A stretch of 64,000 bases of DNA, from contig NZ_CP104381.1 in NCBI RefSeq assembly GCF_030582395.1, positions 372,001-436,000 on the forward strand, written 5' to 3'. Shown here piece after piece: positions 56,719 through 64,000 of the stretch. The notes under the pieces were generated by a model. The model was not told the DNA's origin. It saw nothing but the letters and a program-made list of their open reading frames with translations, and did not search any database. The stretch is from Ralstonia pickettii. Lineage in GTDB: Bacteria; Pseudomonadota; Gammaproteobacteria; Burkholderiales; Burkholderiaceae. The position numbers and the translations under genes are program-made. The stretch's first letter is position 1, and the number at the start of each line of letters is the position of its first letter.

Positions 56719-57954
56719 TTAGCCCCGCTGCCCGAACATCATTTGCCGCGCCAGCCCGTGCTTGAGCGGCGGCAGGCATTCCAGCAGCGTCAGCGCCGCG
56801 CCCCGCAGGTGGCCAAACGGCCGGCCCGGCACGGCAAACGCGCGCGGCAGCAAATCGGTCAGACCGATGGTGACGGCGCGGTCGAACGCGCGTTCGCGGG
56901 CGAAGCGGGCGAGGGTGGCTGCCGTGGCCCCTTCCCGAAGCGCGCGCGCCATCTCGAACGCATCGCGCAGGCCGAGGTTGAAGCCCTGGCCTGCCACGGG
57001 GTGAATCGTCTGCGCGGCATTGCCGATGGCGGCGACACGGCGGTCGACCGGAATGCGCTGGGCGTGCAGCCCAAGCGCGAATGTGTGGCGCGGACTGGCG
57101 TGGGTGAAGTGGCCCATGCGCTCACCGAAGGCAGCGCCCAACTCAGCAAGGAAGGCGTCGTCGGGCAAGGCTGCGCGTCGGCGCGCTTCGTCGGGCGCGC
57201 AGCACCAGACGAGCGCGTAGCCGGGACCGTGCGCATCATCCTGCGGCAACAACGCGAGCGGGCCTTCGGGCGTGAAGCGCTCCCACGCCCAGCCTTCCAG
57301 CGGGGCGCTGCAGCGCACGTGCGCGACGATGGCGGTCTGGCCGTAATCGCGCCGCCGCGCCTGTGCAATGCCGCGTTGCTGCTTGCGTGCGTCGTCAAAC
57401 AAGCCGCCTTCGGCCTGGATGACGACTTCGGTTTCGATGGCCAGCGGATGGCGCCCCTCGCGCAGCGCCCGCACGCGTGCCGGGGCCACCGTGCCGTCGG
57501 CGCGCGGCAGTTGCTCGACGCGCTCCACGGGCGTGTGGTCGTAGCGGGTGAGGCGCATCGGGTAGCGTGCCACCAGCGTGGCGAGTGCGGCGTTGAGCGC
57601 GGCGCTCAGGTCGCCGTATTGCACGACGTGTCCGAGCGCGGGGACGTCGTAGTCTTCGCGGCGGATATGCGCCTGCCCGAAGTGGCCGCGCTGCGAGACA
57701 TGGATGTGCGTGATGGGCGTGGCGCGCGTAGGCCAGCCGCCAATCTCCTGCAGCAGCACGCGCGAGCCATGCGAGAGCGCCAGCGCGCGCGGGTCTCGCG
57801 CGGCGGCTTCAGCATCGCGCGCGTCGAACAGGGCGATGCGCAAGTCGGTGTCGCGCAGCAACCAGTTCGCCAGCGCCAGCCCGACGGGGCCTGCGCCGAC
57901 GATGGCGACGTCGAACTCCGGCGCGGCGCTGTTCGCTGTGATGCTCCCGGTCAT
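56719..57954 (-). CDS. ubiH: UbiH/UbiF/Coq6-family FAD monooxygenase
   Basis: The 411-residue flavin monooxygenase hydroxylates the ubiquinone ring. It has the N-terminal FAD-binding DVAIVGAGPVGLALANWLL (residues ~15-33), the ubiH-type DPRALALSHGSRVLL, the second FAD motif VAAIGNAAQTIHPVAGQGFN, and the C-terminal LRDAFEMARAL. Annotation as UbiH rather than UbiF or another 5-hydroxylase rests on the neighbouring pepP, since pepP-ubiH is a conserved pair. The four-base overlap with pepP couples them. Confidence 0.88.
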   Translation of the reverse strand: MTGSITANSAAPEFDVAIVGAGPVGLALANWLLRDTDLRIALFDARDAEAAARDPRALALSHGSRVLLQEIGGWPTRATPITHIHVSQRGHFGQAHIRREDYDVPALGHVVQYGDLSAALNAALATLVARYPMRLTRYDHTPVERVEQLPRADGTVAPARVRALREGRHPLAIETEVVIQAEGGLFDDARKQQRGIAQARRRDYGQTAIVAHVRCSAPLEGWAWERFTPEGPLALLPQDDAHGPGYALVWCCAPDEARRRAALPDDAFLAELGAAFGERMGHFTHASPRHTFALGLHAQRIPVDRRVAAIGNAAQTIHPVAGQGFNLGLRDAFEMARALREGATAATLARFARERAFDRAVTIGLTDLLPRAFAVPGRPFGHLRGAALTLLECLPPLKHGLARQMMFGQRG

Positions 57955-59339
57955 GCGCGGCTCCGCATCACCAGTTCGATTTCGTCTGGGGCCACCGGCA
58001 CGTCGCGCGTGATGATTTCGCACCCTTCGGGCGTGACGATGGCGTCGTCTTCAATGCGGATGCCGATGTGCCAATACTGTTCCGGCACGCCGGGCGCGGG
58101 GCGCACGTAGATCCCGGGTTCGACGGTCAGCACCATGCCGGCTTCCAGCGGGCGCCACGGGCGTTCGCCTTCAGCCGGGGCAACGGTGCCGGGCGTGCGG
58201 TATTCCCCCACGTCGTGCACGTCCATGCCGAGCCAGTGGCCGGTGCGGTGCATGTAGAACTGACGGTATTGGCCGCCGGCGATCACGTCATCGAGCGTGC
58301 CGACCTTGTTTGCGTCGAGCAGGCCGGTGTCGAGCATGCCTTGGGCCAGCACGCGGGTGGCGGCATCGTGCGGCACGTTGTAAGGCACGCCGGGGCGCGT
58401 CTGCGCAAGGGCGGCTTCCTGCGCGGCCACCACAAGCTCATACAGTTCGCGTTGCGGGCCGGTGAAGCGGCCATTGACCGGGAACGTGCGCGTGATGTCT
58501 GACGCGTAGCCATCCAGTTCACAGCCGGCATCGATCAGGCAGAGATCGCCGTCGCGCAGTTCTGCATTGCCGGCGCGGTAGTGCAGTACGCACGCGTTCG
58601 GGCCCGTCGCCACGATGGAGTTGTAGGCAACGCTCTGCGCGCCGTGGCGGCGGAATTCGTATAGCAGTTCCGCTTCGAGATGGTATTCACGCAGCCCGGC
58701 ACGCGACGCCTGCATGGCGCGCACGTGCGCCCCGGCAGAGATGCGTCCGGCACGGCGCATGATGTCAAGTTCGCTTGCGTCCTTGAACAGCCGCATCTCA
58801 TCGAGGATCGCGCGCACGTCCAGGGCTTGGTGCGGCGACGACACCCCCGCGCGGCCTTGCATGCGCACTGCATCGAGCCAGCGGCGCATGCGGCGATCGA
58901 ACGCACTGCTCTCGGCGAGCGGATAGGCCACGGCACCTGCATTGGCGAGTAACTTGGGCAGCGTCGCATCAATGTCTTCCACCGAGTGCCCTTCTTCCAG
59001 GCCGAAGGCGTCCTTCGCGGCTTCCGGGCCGAAGCGGAAGCCGTCCCAGATTTCGCGCTCCTCATGCTTCGGGCGGCAGAACAGCACGCTGCGCGCCGGC
59101 GCGTTGCCCGCGGGCACAACGATGGCGAGCACCGCTTCGGGCTCGGTAAAGCCGGTCAGGTAATAGAAGTAGCTGTCGTGCCGGTAGGGGTAGTCGCTGT
59201 CGCGGTTGCGCATCGCTTCGGGCGCGGTCGGCACGATGGCGACTCCGCCACGACCACCCGATGCAGTGCGCAGCCACTGCACGACGCGTTCGCGGCGCTG
59301 GCGATAGGTCTGGAGGAAAGCGAGTTCGGTGGCGGACAT
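57951..59339 (-). CDS. pepP: Xaa-Pro aminopeptidase P
   Basis: PepP removes N-terminal residues next to proline. The 462-residue M24B protein has an N-terminal creatinase-like domain (FCRPKHEEREIWDGFRFG) and the pita-bread catalytic domain with metal ligands in CLIDAGCELDGYASDITRTF, the HRTGHWLGMDVHDVG segment, VLTVEPGIYV and the C-terminal IRIEDDAIVTPEGCE. Start and length are normal. It is the first gene of pepP-ubiH-(DadA-like). Confidence 0.95.
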   Translation of the reverse strand: MSATELAFLQTYRQRRERVVQWLRTASGGRGGVAIVPTAPEAMRNRDSDYPYRHDSYFYYLTGFTEPEAVLAIVVPAGNAPARSVLFCRPKHEEREIWDGFRFGPEAAKDAFGLEEGHSVEDIDATLPKLLANAGAVAYPLAESSAFDRRMRRWLDAVRMQGRAGVSSPHQALDVRAILDEMRLFKDASELDIMRRAGRISAGAHVRAMQASRAGLREYHLEAELLYEFRRHGAQSVAYNSIVATGPNACVLHYRAGNAELRDGDLCLIDAGCELDGYASDITRTFPVNGRFTGPQRELYELVVAAQEAALAQTRPGVPYNVPHDAATRVLAQGMLDTGLLDANKVGTLDDVIAGGQYRQFYMHRTGHWLGMDVHDVGEYRTPGTVAPAEGERPWRPLEAGMVLTVEPGIYVRPAPGVPEQYWHIGIRIEDDAIVTPEGCEIITRDVPVAPDEIELVMRSRA

Positions 59340-59564
59340 GGCGTGTTTTCCAGCGACAGAAAGGATGCATCGATTGTAACGCCGCGCTTGGCGGGCACTG
59401 GGAGGGGGGCATCGCTACACCCAAAAGGAGACTTGTGCGGTGCGGACGGCGTCTCCTAAAGTCTCGGGCGGCGGCCGCCGTTAATACTGAGCTGTTTGCA
59501 TCCCGGTTGCGACCTCCGCCTGCAGTGGATTGGCCGCATTGGATCGGCCTGCCCAGGAGAACCG
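59340..59564 (+). other. Intergenic region with a purine/pyrimidine dyad
   Basis: The divergent gap holds no gene. The dyad AGGAGAC (59426-59432) and GTCTCCT (59451-59457) lies about 110 bp before the MHYT gene. No strong promoter was recognised. Confidence 0.35.
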
Positions 59565-61622
59565 ATGCTCGCCAGTAGTTACAACCCTCTTCTCGTCCTG
59601 CTTTCCCTCTTCGTGGCCATCCTGGCGTCGTATACGGCGCTGGATATGGCAGGACGCGTCGTGACCGCGCAAGGCCGCGCGGCGTTGTGGTGGCTCATCG
59701 GCGGCGCCTCGGCCATGGGGTTGGGCATTTGGTCGATGCACTTTGTCGGCATGCTGGCGCTGAACCTGCCGATCCCGGTTGGATATGACGCCGGTATCAC
59801 ATTGACGTCGCTCGCCATTGGCATTGGGGCGTCAATATTTGCGTTATGGCTGGTCAGCCGGCGTGAACTGCCGTGGCCCCGCTTGGCGGGCGGCGCCGTC
59901 CTCATGGGCGCAGGCGTGGCGGGTATGCATTACACCGGCATGGCCGCGCTGCGCATGAACCCCGGCATTCAATACGACCCCGCCAGGTTTGCTCTGTCGA
60001 TCGTGATTGCCGTGCTGGCCTCGGGCGTGGCGCTGTGGATGGCGTTTCGCCTGCGGCAGCAGTCGCGACGCGTTCGTGCGCTGCGTGCCGGTTCGGCGGT
60101 GGTGATGGGCGTGGCGATCGTCGGCATGCACTACGTGGGTATGGCCGCGGCGGCGTTTCCATACGGCAGCGTGTGTGGCGCTGCGCACACCGGCGCGAGT
60201 GCCGAATGGCTGGCGCTGGTCATCATCATCGTGACGCTGGCGGTGCTGGCCATCGCGCTCATCATCTCGGTGCTGGATTTGCGCATGGAAGCGCGCACCG
60301 CCTTGCTGGCGAACTCGCTGGCCGCAGCCAACAAGGAATTGGCCTACCTTGCGCTGCACGACAACCTGACCAAGCTGTCCAACCGCGTGCTTCTGGAAGA
60401 CCGTCTGACCCAGGCGATCCGCACGGCTGATCGCGAGAAGCGCCGCTTCGCAGTCATGTTCATGGATCTGGACGGTTTCAAGGCCGTCAACGATGTCTAT
60501 GGCCACCACGTGGGTGATCTGCTGCTGATCGACGTCGCGCAGCGCATCGGCGCGCGGGTGCGGCAGCAGGACACCGTGGCGCGAGTCGGTGGGGATGAAT
60601 TCGTCGTGCTGGCCTATGTGGATGATCCGGAAGACGCCGGCACCCTGGCCGACGCGCTGCTGGGCGTGGTGCGCGAGCCCTTCATGGCCGGCGGTCACGA
60701 ATTGCGCGTCTCCACCAGCATCGGCATCGCGATCTACCCTGGCGACGGCGGCAACCAGCATGACCTGCTGACCAACGCCGATGCGGCGATGTACCACGCA
60801 AAGGGCCTGGGCCGGAACGCCTACAGCTTTTTCGAGCCATCGATGAACGCCGACGTGCATCAGCAGTTGCAGCTTGTGCAAGACCTGCGCCGCGCGGTCG
60901 AGCGGCACGAACTCGTGCTGCATTACCAGCCGAAATTCAATGCGCCCAATGGGCCGATCATGGGCGTGGAGGCGCTGGTGCGCTGGCAGCATCCGCAGCG
61001 CGGTCTGGTGCCCGCCGATGAATTCATCCCGCTGGCCGAAAAGACCGGTCTGATCGTGCCGCTGGGCGCCTGGGTGCTGGACGAGGCCTGCCGCCAGATG
61101 GCGCAATGGCAACGCGAGGGGCACGCCGGCTGGACCGTCGCCGTGAATCTCTCCGCGCTGCAGTTTGGCCATGCCGCACTCATCGACACCGTGCGCGATA
61201 CGCTCGCGCGCCATGCGCTGGACCCGCGCAGCCTGATGCTGGAAATTACAGAATCGACCGCCATGCGCGATGTCGACGCGAGCCTGCAGATCCTGCAGCA
61301 GCTCGACGCGATGGGCGTGAGGATTTCGATCGACGATTTCGGCACCGGCTATTCCAGCCTGCTCTATCTCAAGCGTTTGCCTGCCAGCGAACTGAAGATC
61401 GACCGCGGCTTCGTGCGCGACCTGGCGCACGACACGGAAGACGCGGCCATCGTCTCGGCCATCGTGGCGCTGGGCCAGACGCTGAACCTGCGCATCGTCG
61501 CAGAGGGTGTGGAGACCGCCGAGCAGCAGGCGTTCCTGACGCGGCTCGGCTGCCACTCGCTGCAGGGCTACCTGCTCGGCCGCCCGATGACGGCGGAATC
61601 GTTGAGCGCGGCGATGGCGTAA
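59565..61622 (+). CDS. MHYT-GGDEF-EAL membrane protein (cyclic-di-GMP turnover)
   Basis: The 685-residue protein has a seven-helix MHYT sensor (residues ~5-250) with repeats MHFVGM, MHYTGM and MHYVGM proposed to bind copper and sense O2, CO or NO. A GGDEF diguanylate cyclase domain follows (RVGGDEFVVL near residue 343, intact), then an EAL phosphodiesterase domain (GVEALVRWQHP near 470, intact, with IDDFGTGYSSL and KIDRGFVRD). The layout matches MucR/NbdA of Pseudomonas. Both catalytic signatures look functional, so net activity cannot be predicted. The start after AGGAGA places the first helix at the N-terminus. Confidence 0.92.
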   Translation: MLASSYNPLLVLLSLFVAILASYTALDMAGRVVTAQGRAALWWLIGGASAMGLGIWSMHFVGMLALNLPIPVGYDAGITLTSLAIGIGASIFALWLVSRRELPWPRLAGGAVLMGAGVAGMHYTGMAALRMNPGIQYDPARFALSIVIAVLASGVALWMAFRLRQQSRRVRALRAGSAVVMGVAIVGMHYVGMAAAAFPYGSVCGAAHTGASAEWLALVIIIVTLAVLAIALIISVLDLRMEARTALLANSLAAANKELAYLALHDNLTKLSNRVLLEDRLTQAIRTADREKRRFAVMFMDLDGFKAVNDVYGHHVGDLLLIDVAQRIGARVRQQDTVARVGGDEFVVLAYVDDPEDAGTLADALLGVVREPFMAGGHELRVSTSIGIAIYPGDGGNQHDLLTNADAAMYHAKGLGRNAYSFFEPSMNADVHQQLQLVQDLRRAVERHELVLHYQPKFNAPNGPIMGVEALVRWQHPQRGLVPADEFIPLAEKTGLIVPLGAWVLDEACRQMAQWQREGHAGWTVAVNLSALQFGHAALIDTVRDTLARHALDPRSLMLEITESTAMRDVDASLQILQQLDAMGVRISIDDFGTGYSSLLYLKRLPASELKIDRGFVRDLAHDTEDAAIVSAIVALGQTLNLRIVAEGVETAEQQAFLTRLGCHSLQGYLLGRPMTAESLSAAMA

Positions 61623-61626
61623 GCGC

Positions 61627-62340
61627 TTAGCGCGACGCGACTTCAGCGTCTAGCGCGGCCAGCTGGGCTGGCGTGCCGACGTTTTCCCAGCGGCCATCGA
61701 AGCGCTCGCCGGTGGCGCGACCTTCGGCGATCGCCTGGTGGTACAGCGGCGTCATTGCCAGCCGCGTGCCGGGCGCGATGCCGGCAAACAGGCGTGTGTC
61801 GTACAAGCCGATGTTGCCGAACGTGAGGCGCTCGGCGCCTTCGGCGTGGAGCATGCCTTCGTTATCCAGCGCGAAATCGCCGCGCAGGTGGTAGGGCGGA
61901 TTGGGCACCATCACCAGATGCATGCCCGGCGCCGCTTGCGCGGCCATTGCGGGCGCCCGCTCGCGCAGCAAGGCGTAGTCGTAATCGCAGAACACATCGC
62001 CGCTGACGGCAATGAATACGCTGTGCCCATCGCCTGCATGCAGCAGCGGCATGGCCTGCGCAACCCCGCCTGCCGTTTCGAGCGCCTGCTCTTCCGGCGA
62101 ATATGCGAGGCGCACGCCCCACGCGCTGCCATCGCCCAGGGCGGTTTCGATCTGCGCGCCGAGCCACGCGTGGTTGATGACGATGTCGCGCACGCCGGCA
62201 GCAGCCAGGCGCTCGATCTGCCAGACGATCAGGGGTTTGCCGCCCACGGTGAGCAGTGGCTTGGGCGTGTGGTCGGTCAGCGGCCGCATGCGATCGCCGC
62301 GGCCCGCCGCAAAAATCATGGCGCGCGTCGTCGAATTCAA
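61627..62340 (-). CDS. murU: N-acetylmuramate alpha-1-phosphate uridylyltransferase MurU
   Basis: MurU makes UDP-MurNAc from MurNAc-alpha-1-phosphate in the cell-wall recycling route that bypasses de novo synthesis. The 237-residue protein has the NTP-transferase motif MIFAAGRGDRMRPLTDHTPK, VGGKPLIVWQIERLA, and VSGDVFCDYDY (metal-binding Asp). The start taken is TTG at 62340, overlapping the azlD stop by four bases; ATG at 62319 would leave only the bare motif at the N-terminus. The kinase AmgK is encoded upstream but separated by azlC and azlD. Confidence 0.85.
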   Translation of the reverse strand: MNSTTRAMIFAAGRGDRMRPLTDHTPKPLLTVGGKPLIVWQIERLAAAGVRDIVINHAWLGAQIETALGDGSAWGVRLAYSPEEQALETAGGVAQAMPLLHAGDGHSVFIAVSGDVFCDYDYALLRERAPAMAAQAAPGMHLVMVPNPPYHLRGDFALDNEGMLHAEGAERLTFGNIGLYDTRLFAGIAPGTRLAMTPLYHQAIAEGRATGERFDGRWENVGTPAQLAALDAEVASR

Positions 62341-62663
62341 GCCATCACCTTCATGAGAATCAGCAGCACGGCCATCCCGCCGACGATGGTCCACATCGCG
62401 CTTTTCGTCACCCGTGCAATGACGATGGCGACGACGCCGGCAAGCAGGCGTGGGTTGTCGACCGACACCGCGAGCGCGCCATCGCGCATCAGGAGGTCGG
62501 GCGCGATGAGCGCGGTCAGCATCGCAGCCGGCACATAGGGCAGGGCGCTGCGGAACCACATCGGCAGGTTCATGCGCCCTTCCAGCGCGATGAACGATAG
62601 GCGGATCAGATAGGTGGCGGCGCCGGCAATCAACAGCACGCCGAAGAGGATCAGGGCTTTCAT
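62337..62663 (-). CDS. azlD: AzlD family branched-chain amino acid exporter subunit
   Basis: The 108-residue protein has about four membrane segments and matches AzlD (RLSFIALEGRMNLPMWFRSA, LRYVPAAMLTALIAPDL-like segment). With AzlC it forms a two-component exporter for branched-chain amino acids and analogues. It overlaps azlC and murU by four bases each, which indicates tight translational coupling. Confidence 0.9.
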   Translation of the reverse strand: MKALILFGVLLIAGAATYLIRLSFIALEGRMNLPMWFRSALPYVPAAMLTALIAPDLLMRDGALAVSVDNPRLLAGVVAIVIARVTKSAMWTIVGGMAVLLILMKVMA

Positions 62664-63388
62664 GCGGCAGCCCCCTTGTCGGACGTCCGGGCCAGTAAGC
62701 GCTCAACCAGTGCGCCGACGGCAATGCCCACGCACGCGGCGCTCATGAGCCCGAGCTTGTGCGGCCAGCCCGTCCACGCCACGGCCAGCGCGGCGCCGGA
62801 CAAGGCTGCAGCGAGTTGTGCGCGCGTGCGCAGTGCCGGCACCACGATGGCGATAAACGTAAGGGGCAGGAAGAAATCGAGCGGCCACGAGGTCGGCACC
62901 TGCGCGCCCAGCAGCACGCCGACGATGGTCGACGCCTGCCAGCTCGACCACAGCGCCACGCCAGCGCCGAGGAAATACCAATGGCGGTAGGCGGCTTCCT
63001 CGCTGCCCGGCTGCGCGGTGACCACGCGGCGGTTCATGGCGGCGAAGGCTTCGTCGGTCAGCAGATAGGCGATCAGCCATTTCCAGCGGCGCGGCAGATG
63101 CGCCAGCGCCGGCGCAATGCTGGCCGAATACAGCGCGTGCCGCAGATTCACCATCGAGACGGTCGCCGCAATCACCAGCGCGGGCGCGCCGCCTGCCCAC
63201 AACTGCACGAGGATCATCTGCGACGCGCCACCGAAAACGATGGCGCTCATCGCCACGGCAAGCCATGCGGGCATGCCGGCCGACGTAGCCAGCACGCCGT
63301 AGATCATGCCGAACGGCACCACGCCCAGCAGCATCGGCGCGAGTGCCAGCATACCGGCGCGAAACTCAACGGTGCGGGGAGAGGCCAT
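62660..63388 (-). CDS. azlC: AzlC family branched-chain amino acid exporter
   Basis: The 242-residue membrane protein has multiple helices and AzlC motifs: LGVVPFGMIYGVLATSAGMP, VFGGASQMILVQLWAGGAP, VNLRHALYSASIAP and LLTDEAFAAMNRR. It is the larger subunit of the AzlCD exporter. The start ATG shares a base with the amgK stop (TGATG), and azlD follows with overlap. Confidence 0.93.
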   Translation of the reverse strand: MASPRTVEFRAGMLALAPMLLGVVPFGMIYGVLATSAGMPAWLAVAMSAIVFGGASQMILVQLWAGGAPALVIAATVSMVNLRHALYSASIAPALAHLPRRWKWLIAYLLTDEAFAAMNRRVVTAQPGSEEAAYRHWYFLGAGVALWSSWQASTIVGVLLGAQVPTSWPLDFFLPLTFIAIVVPALRTRAQLAAALSGAALAVAWTGWPHKLGLMSAACVGIAVGALVERLLARTSDKGAAA

Positions 63389-64000
63389 CAGAACGTGTAG
63401 CCGATCTGCTGCGCGCGATCTTCGAGTTGATCGAGCAGGCGGGCCAGCGGCGCCAGCGCGTTGTAGCGGCTGCATACACGGCGCAGGTAGGCGATGAAGC
63501 GCGGAGTGTCTTCCACGTAGCCGGTCTTGCCGTCGCGGTAGCACAGGCGCGCGAAAATGCCGGCCACCTTCAGATGGCGTTGCGCGCCCATCCATTCGAG
63601 CGCACGGTAGAACTCGCCGAAGTCTTCGTCCACGGGCAACTTGGCGGCGCGGGCCGCTTCCCAGTAGCGCACGGCCCAATCCAGCTCCTGCTCTTCGTCC
63701 CACGACAGGAAGGCGTCGCGCAGCAGCGAGGCGGCGTCGTAGGTGATCGGTCCGTAGACGGCGTCCTGGAAGTCCAGCACGCCCGGCTGCGATGGGTCGG
63801 CCGCGTTGATCATCAAATTACGGGGCATGTAGTCACGATGCACGTACACGCGCGGCTGGGCCAAGGCGCTATCGACCAGCAGCTTGAACACCTTGTCGAG
63901 CGATTCGCGCTGGGTTGCGTCGAGCGGGCGTTGCAGGTGGCGGTCGACGTACCAGTCCGGAAACAGCGACAGTTCGCGGCGCAGCAGCGCCTCGTCATAC
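63388..64000 (-). CDS. amgK: N-acetylmuramate/N-acetylglucosamine anomeric kinase AmgK (partial, N-terminus beyond window)
   Basis: The frame continues past the right edge, so only the C-terminal ~203 residues are seen. The phosphotransferase catalytic loop is VYVHRDYMPRNLMI and the metal-binding Asp is in GVLDFQDAVYGPITYDAASLL, typical of aminoglycoside-phosphotransferase-like sugar kinases. AmgK phosphorylates MurNAc at the anomeric carbon to feed MurU, found three genes downstream. A GTG around 63891 is internal, because conserved sequence continues upstream (SLFPDWYVDRHLQ). Confidence 0.85.
   Translation of the reverse strand, partial: YDEALLRRELSLFPDWYVDRHLQRPLDATQRESLDKVFKLLVDSALAQPRVYVHRDYMPRNLMINAADPSQPGVLDFQDAVYGPITYDAASLLRDAFLSWDEEQELDWAVRYWEAARAAKLPVDEDFGEFYRALEWMGAQRHLKVAGIFARLCYRDGKTGYVEDTPRFIAYLRRVCSRYNALAPLARLLDQLEDRAQQIGYTF

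Noticed and set aside
1..64000. Search for mobile elements, CRISPR arrays, tRNA and rRNA
   Set aside because: No transposase, integrase, direct-repeat arrays, tRNA-like T-loop sequences with flanking arms, or rRNA segments were recognised by eye. A tRNAscan or ISfinder run would be decisive.

Overview
The window is high-GC chromosomal DNA (roughly 63-64 % G+C by eye) with long, densely packed genes. Protein sequences and gene order fit a beta-proteobacterium of the Burkholderiaceae, most likely Ralstonia (pickettii/solanacearum group). The genus is inferred from remembered synteny and was not checked by a search. I saw no prophage, insertion sequence, CRISPR array, tRNA or rRNA. The interest lies in regulatory and structural elements set into conserved housekeeping clusters.

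Layout. (a) 1-8000: HIT protein, SbmA-like ABC transporter, then a ubiquinone cluster (DUF971, ubiE, Tim44-like, ubiJ, ubiB) and a TPMT-family methyltransferase. (b) 8200-13000: sodium/solute symporter, then fmdB-like, DUF502 and aspS. (c) 13000-16550: a membrane-anchored coiled-coil protein, nudB, an EEP-family phosphatase and cardiolipin synthase clsB. (d) 16585-27331: acyl-CoA metabolism: CoA-transferase, TetR regulator with a visible operator, acyl-CoA dehydrogenase, fadB, fadA, DegV, enoyl-CoA hydratase, and the convergent thioesterase yciA. (e) 27440-35383: Atm1-type exporter and LysR regulator, then glutamate metabolism: gdhA behind a LysR-type dyad and the gltIJKL importer. (f) 35573-40534: class II glutamine amidotransferase, glycerate kinase, pyrC, DUF3025, RNase P RNA and OsmC. 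(g) 40535-44004: a candidate small RNA, then rplM-rpsI, DUF6776, bactofilin and erpA. (h) 44070-55235: anmK, tyrS-dtd-phosphatase, queuosine precursor transporter, ruvB, ruvA, a glycerophosphodiester phosphodiesterase lipoprotein, ruvC, purH, fis, dusB. (i) 55432-64000: DadA-like oxidase, ubiH, pepP, a MHYT-GGDEF-EAL protein, and murU-azlD-azlC-amgK (amgK cut by the window edge).

How the genes work together. UbiE, UbiJ, UbiB and UbiH belong to ubiquinone biosynthesis. The TetR cluster holds a full beta-oxidation cycle: dehydrogenation, hydration, second oxidation and thiolysis. GdhA plus GltIJKL couple glutamate uptake to its interconversion with 2-oxoglutarate. AnmK, AmgK and MurU all belong to peptidoglycan recycling and lie about 20 kb apart. 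RuvABC resolves Holliday junctions.

The most unusual observation is a probable independent small RNA at about 40870-40982. It has its own sigma70-like promoter, an upstream dyad, a hairpin that displays an anti-Shine-Dalgarno pyrimidine loop, and a strong intrinsic terminator. Others worth checking are an intercistronic attenuator in gltI-gltJ, operator dyads before the TetR gene and gdhA, an 81-bp inverted repeat overlapping the gdhA stop codon, a non-discriminating AspRS residue signature, and gene insertions that split amgK/murU and ruvC/ruvAB.
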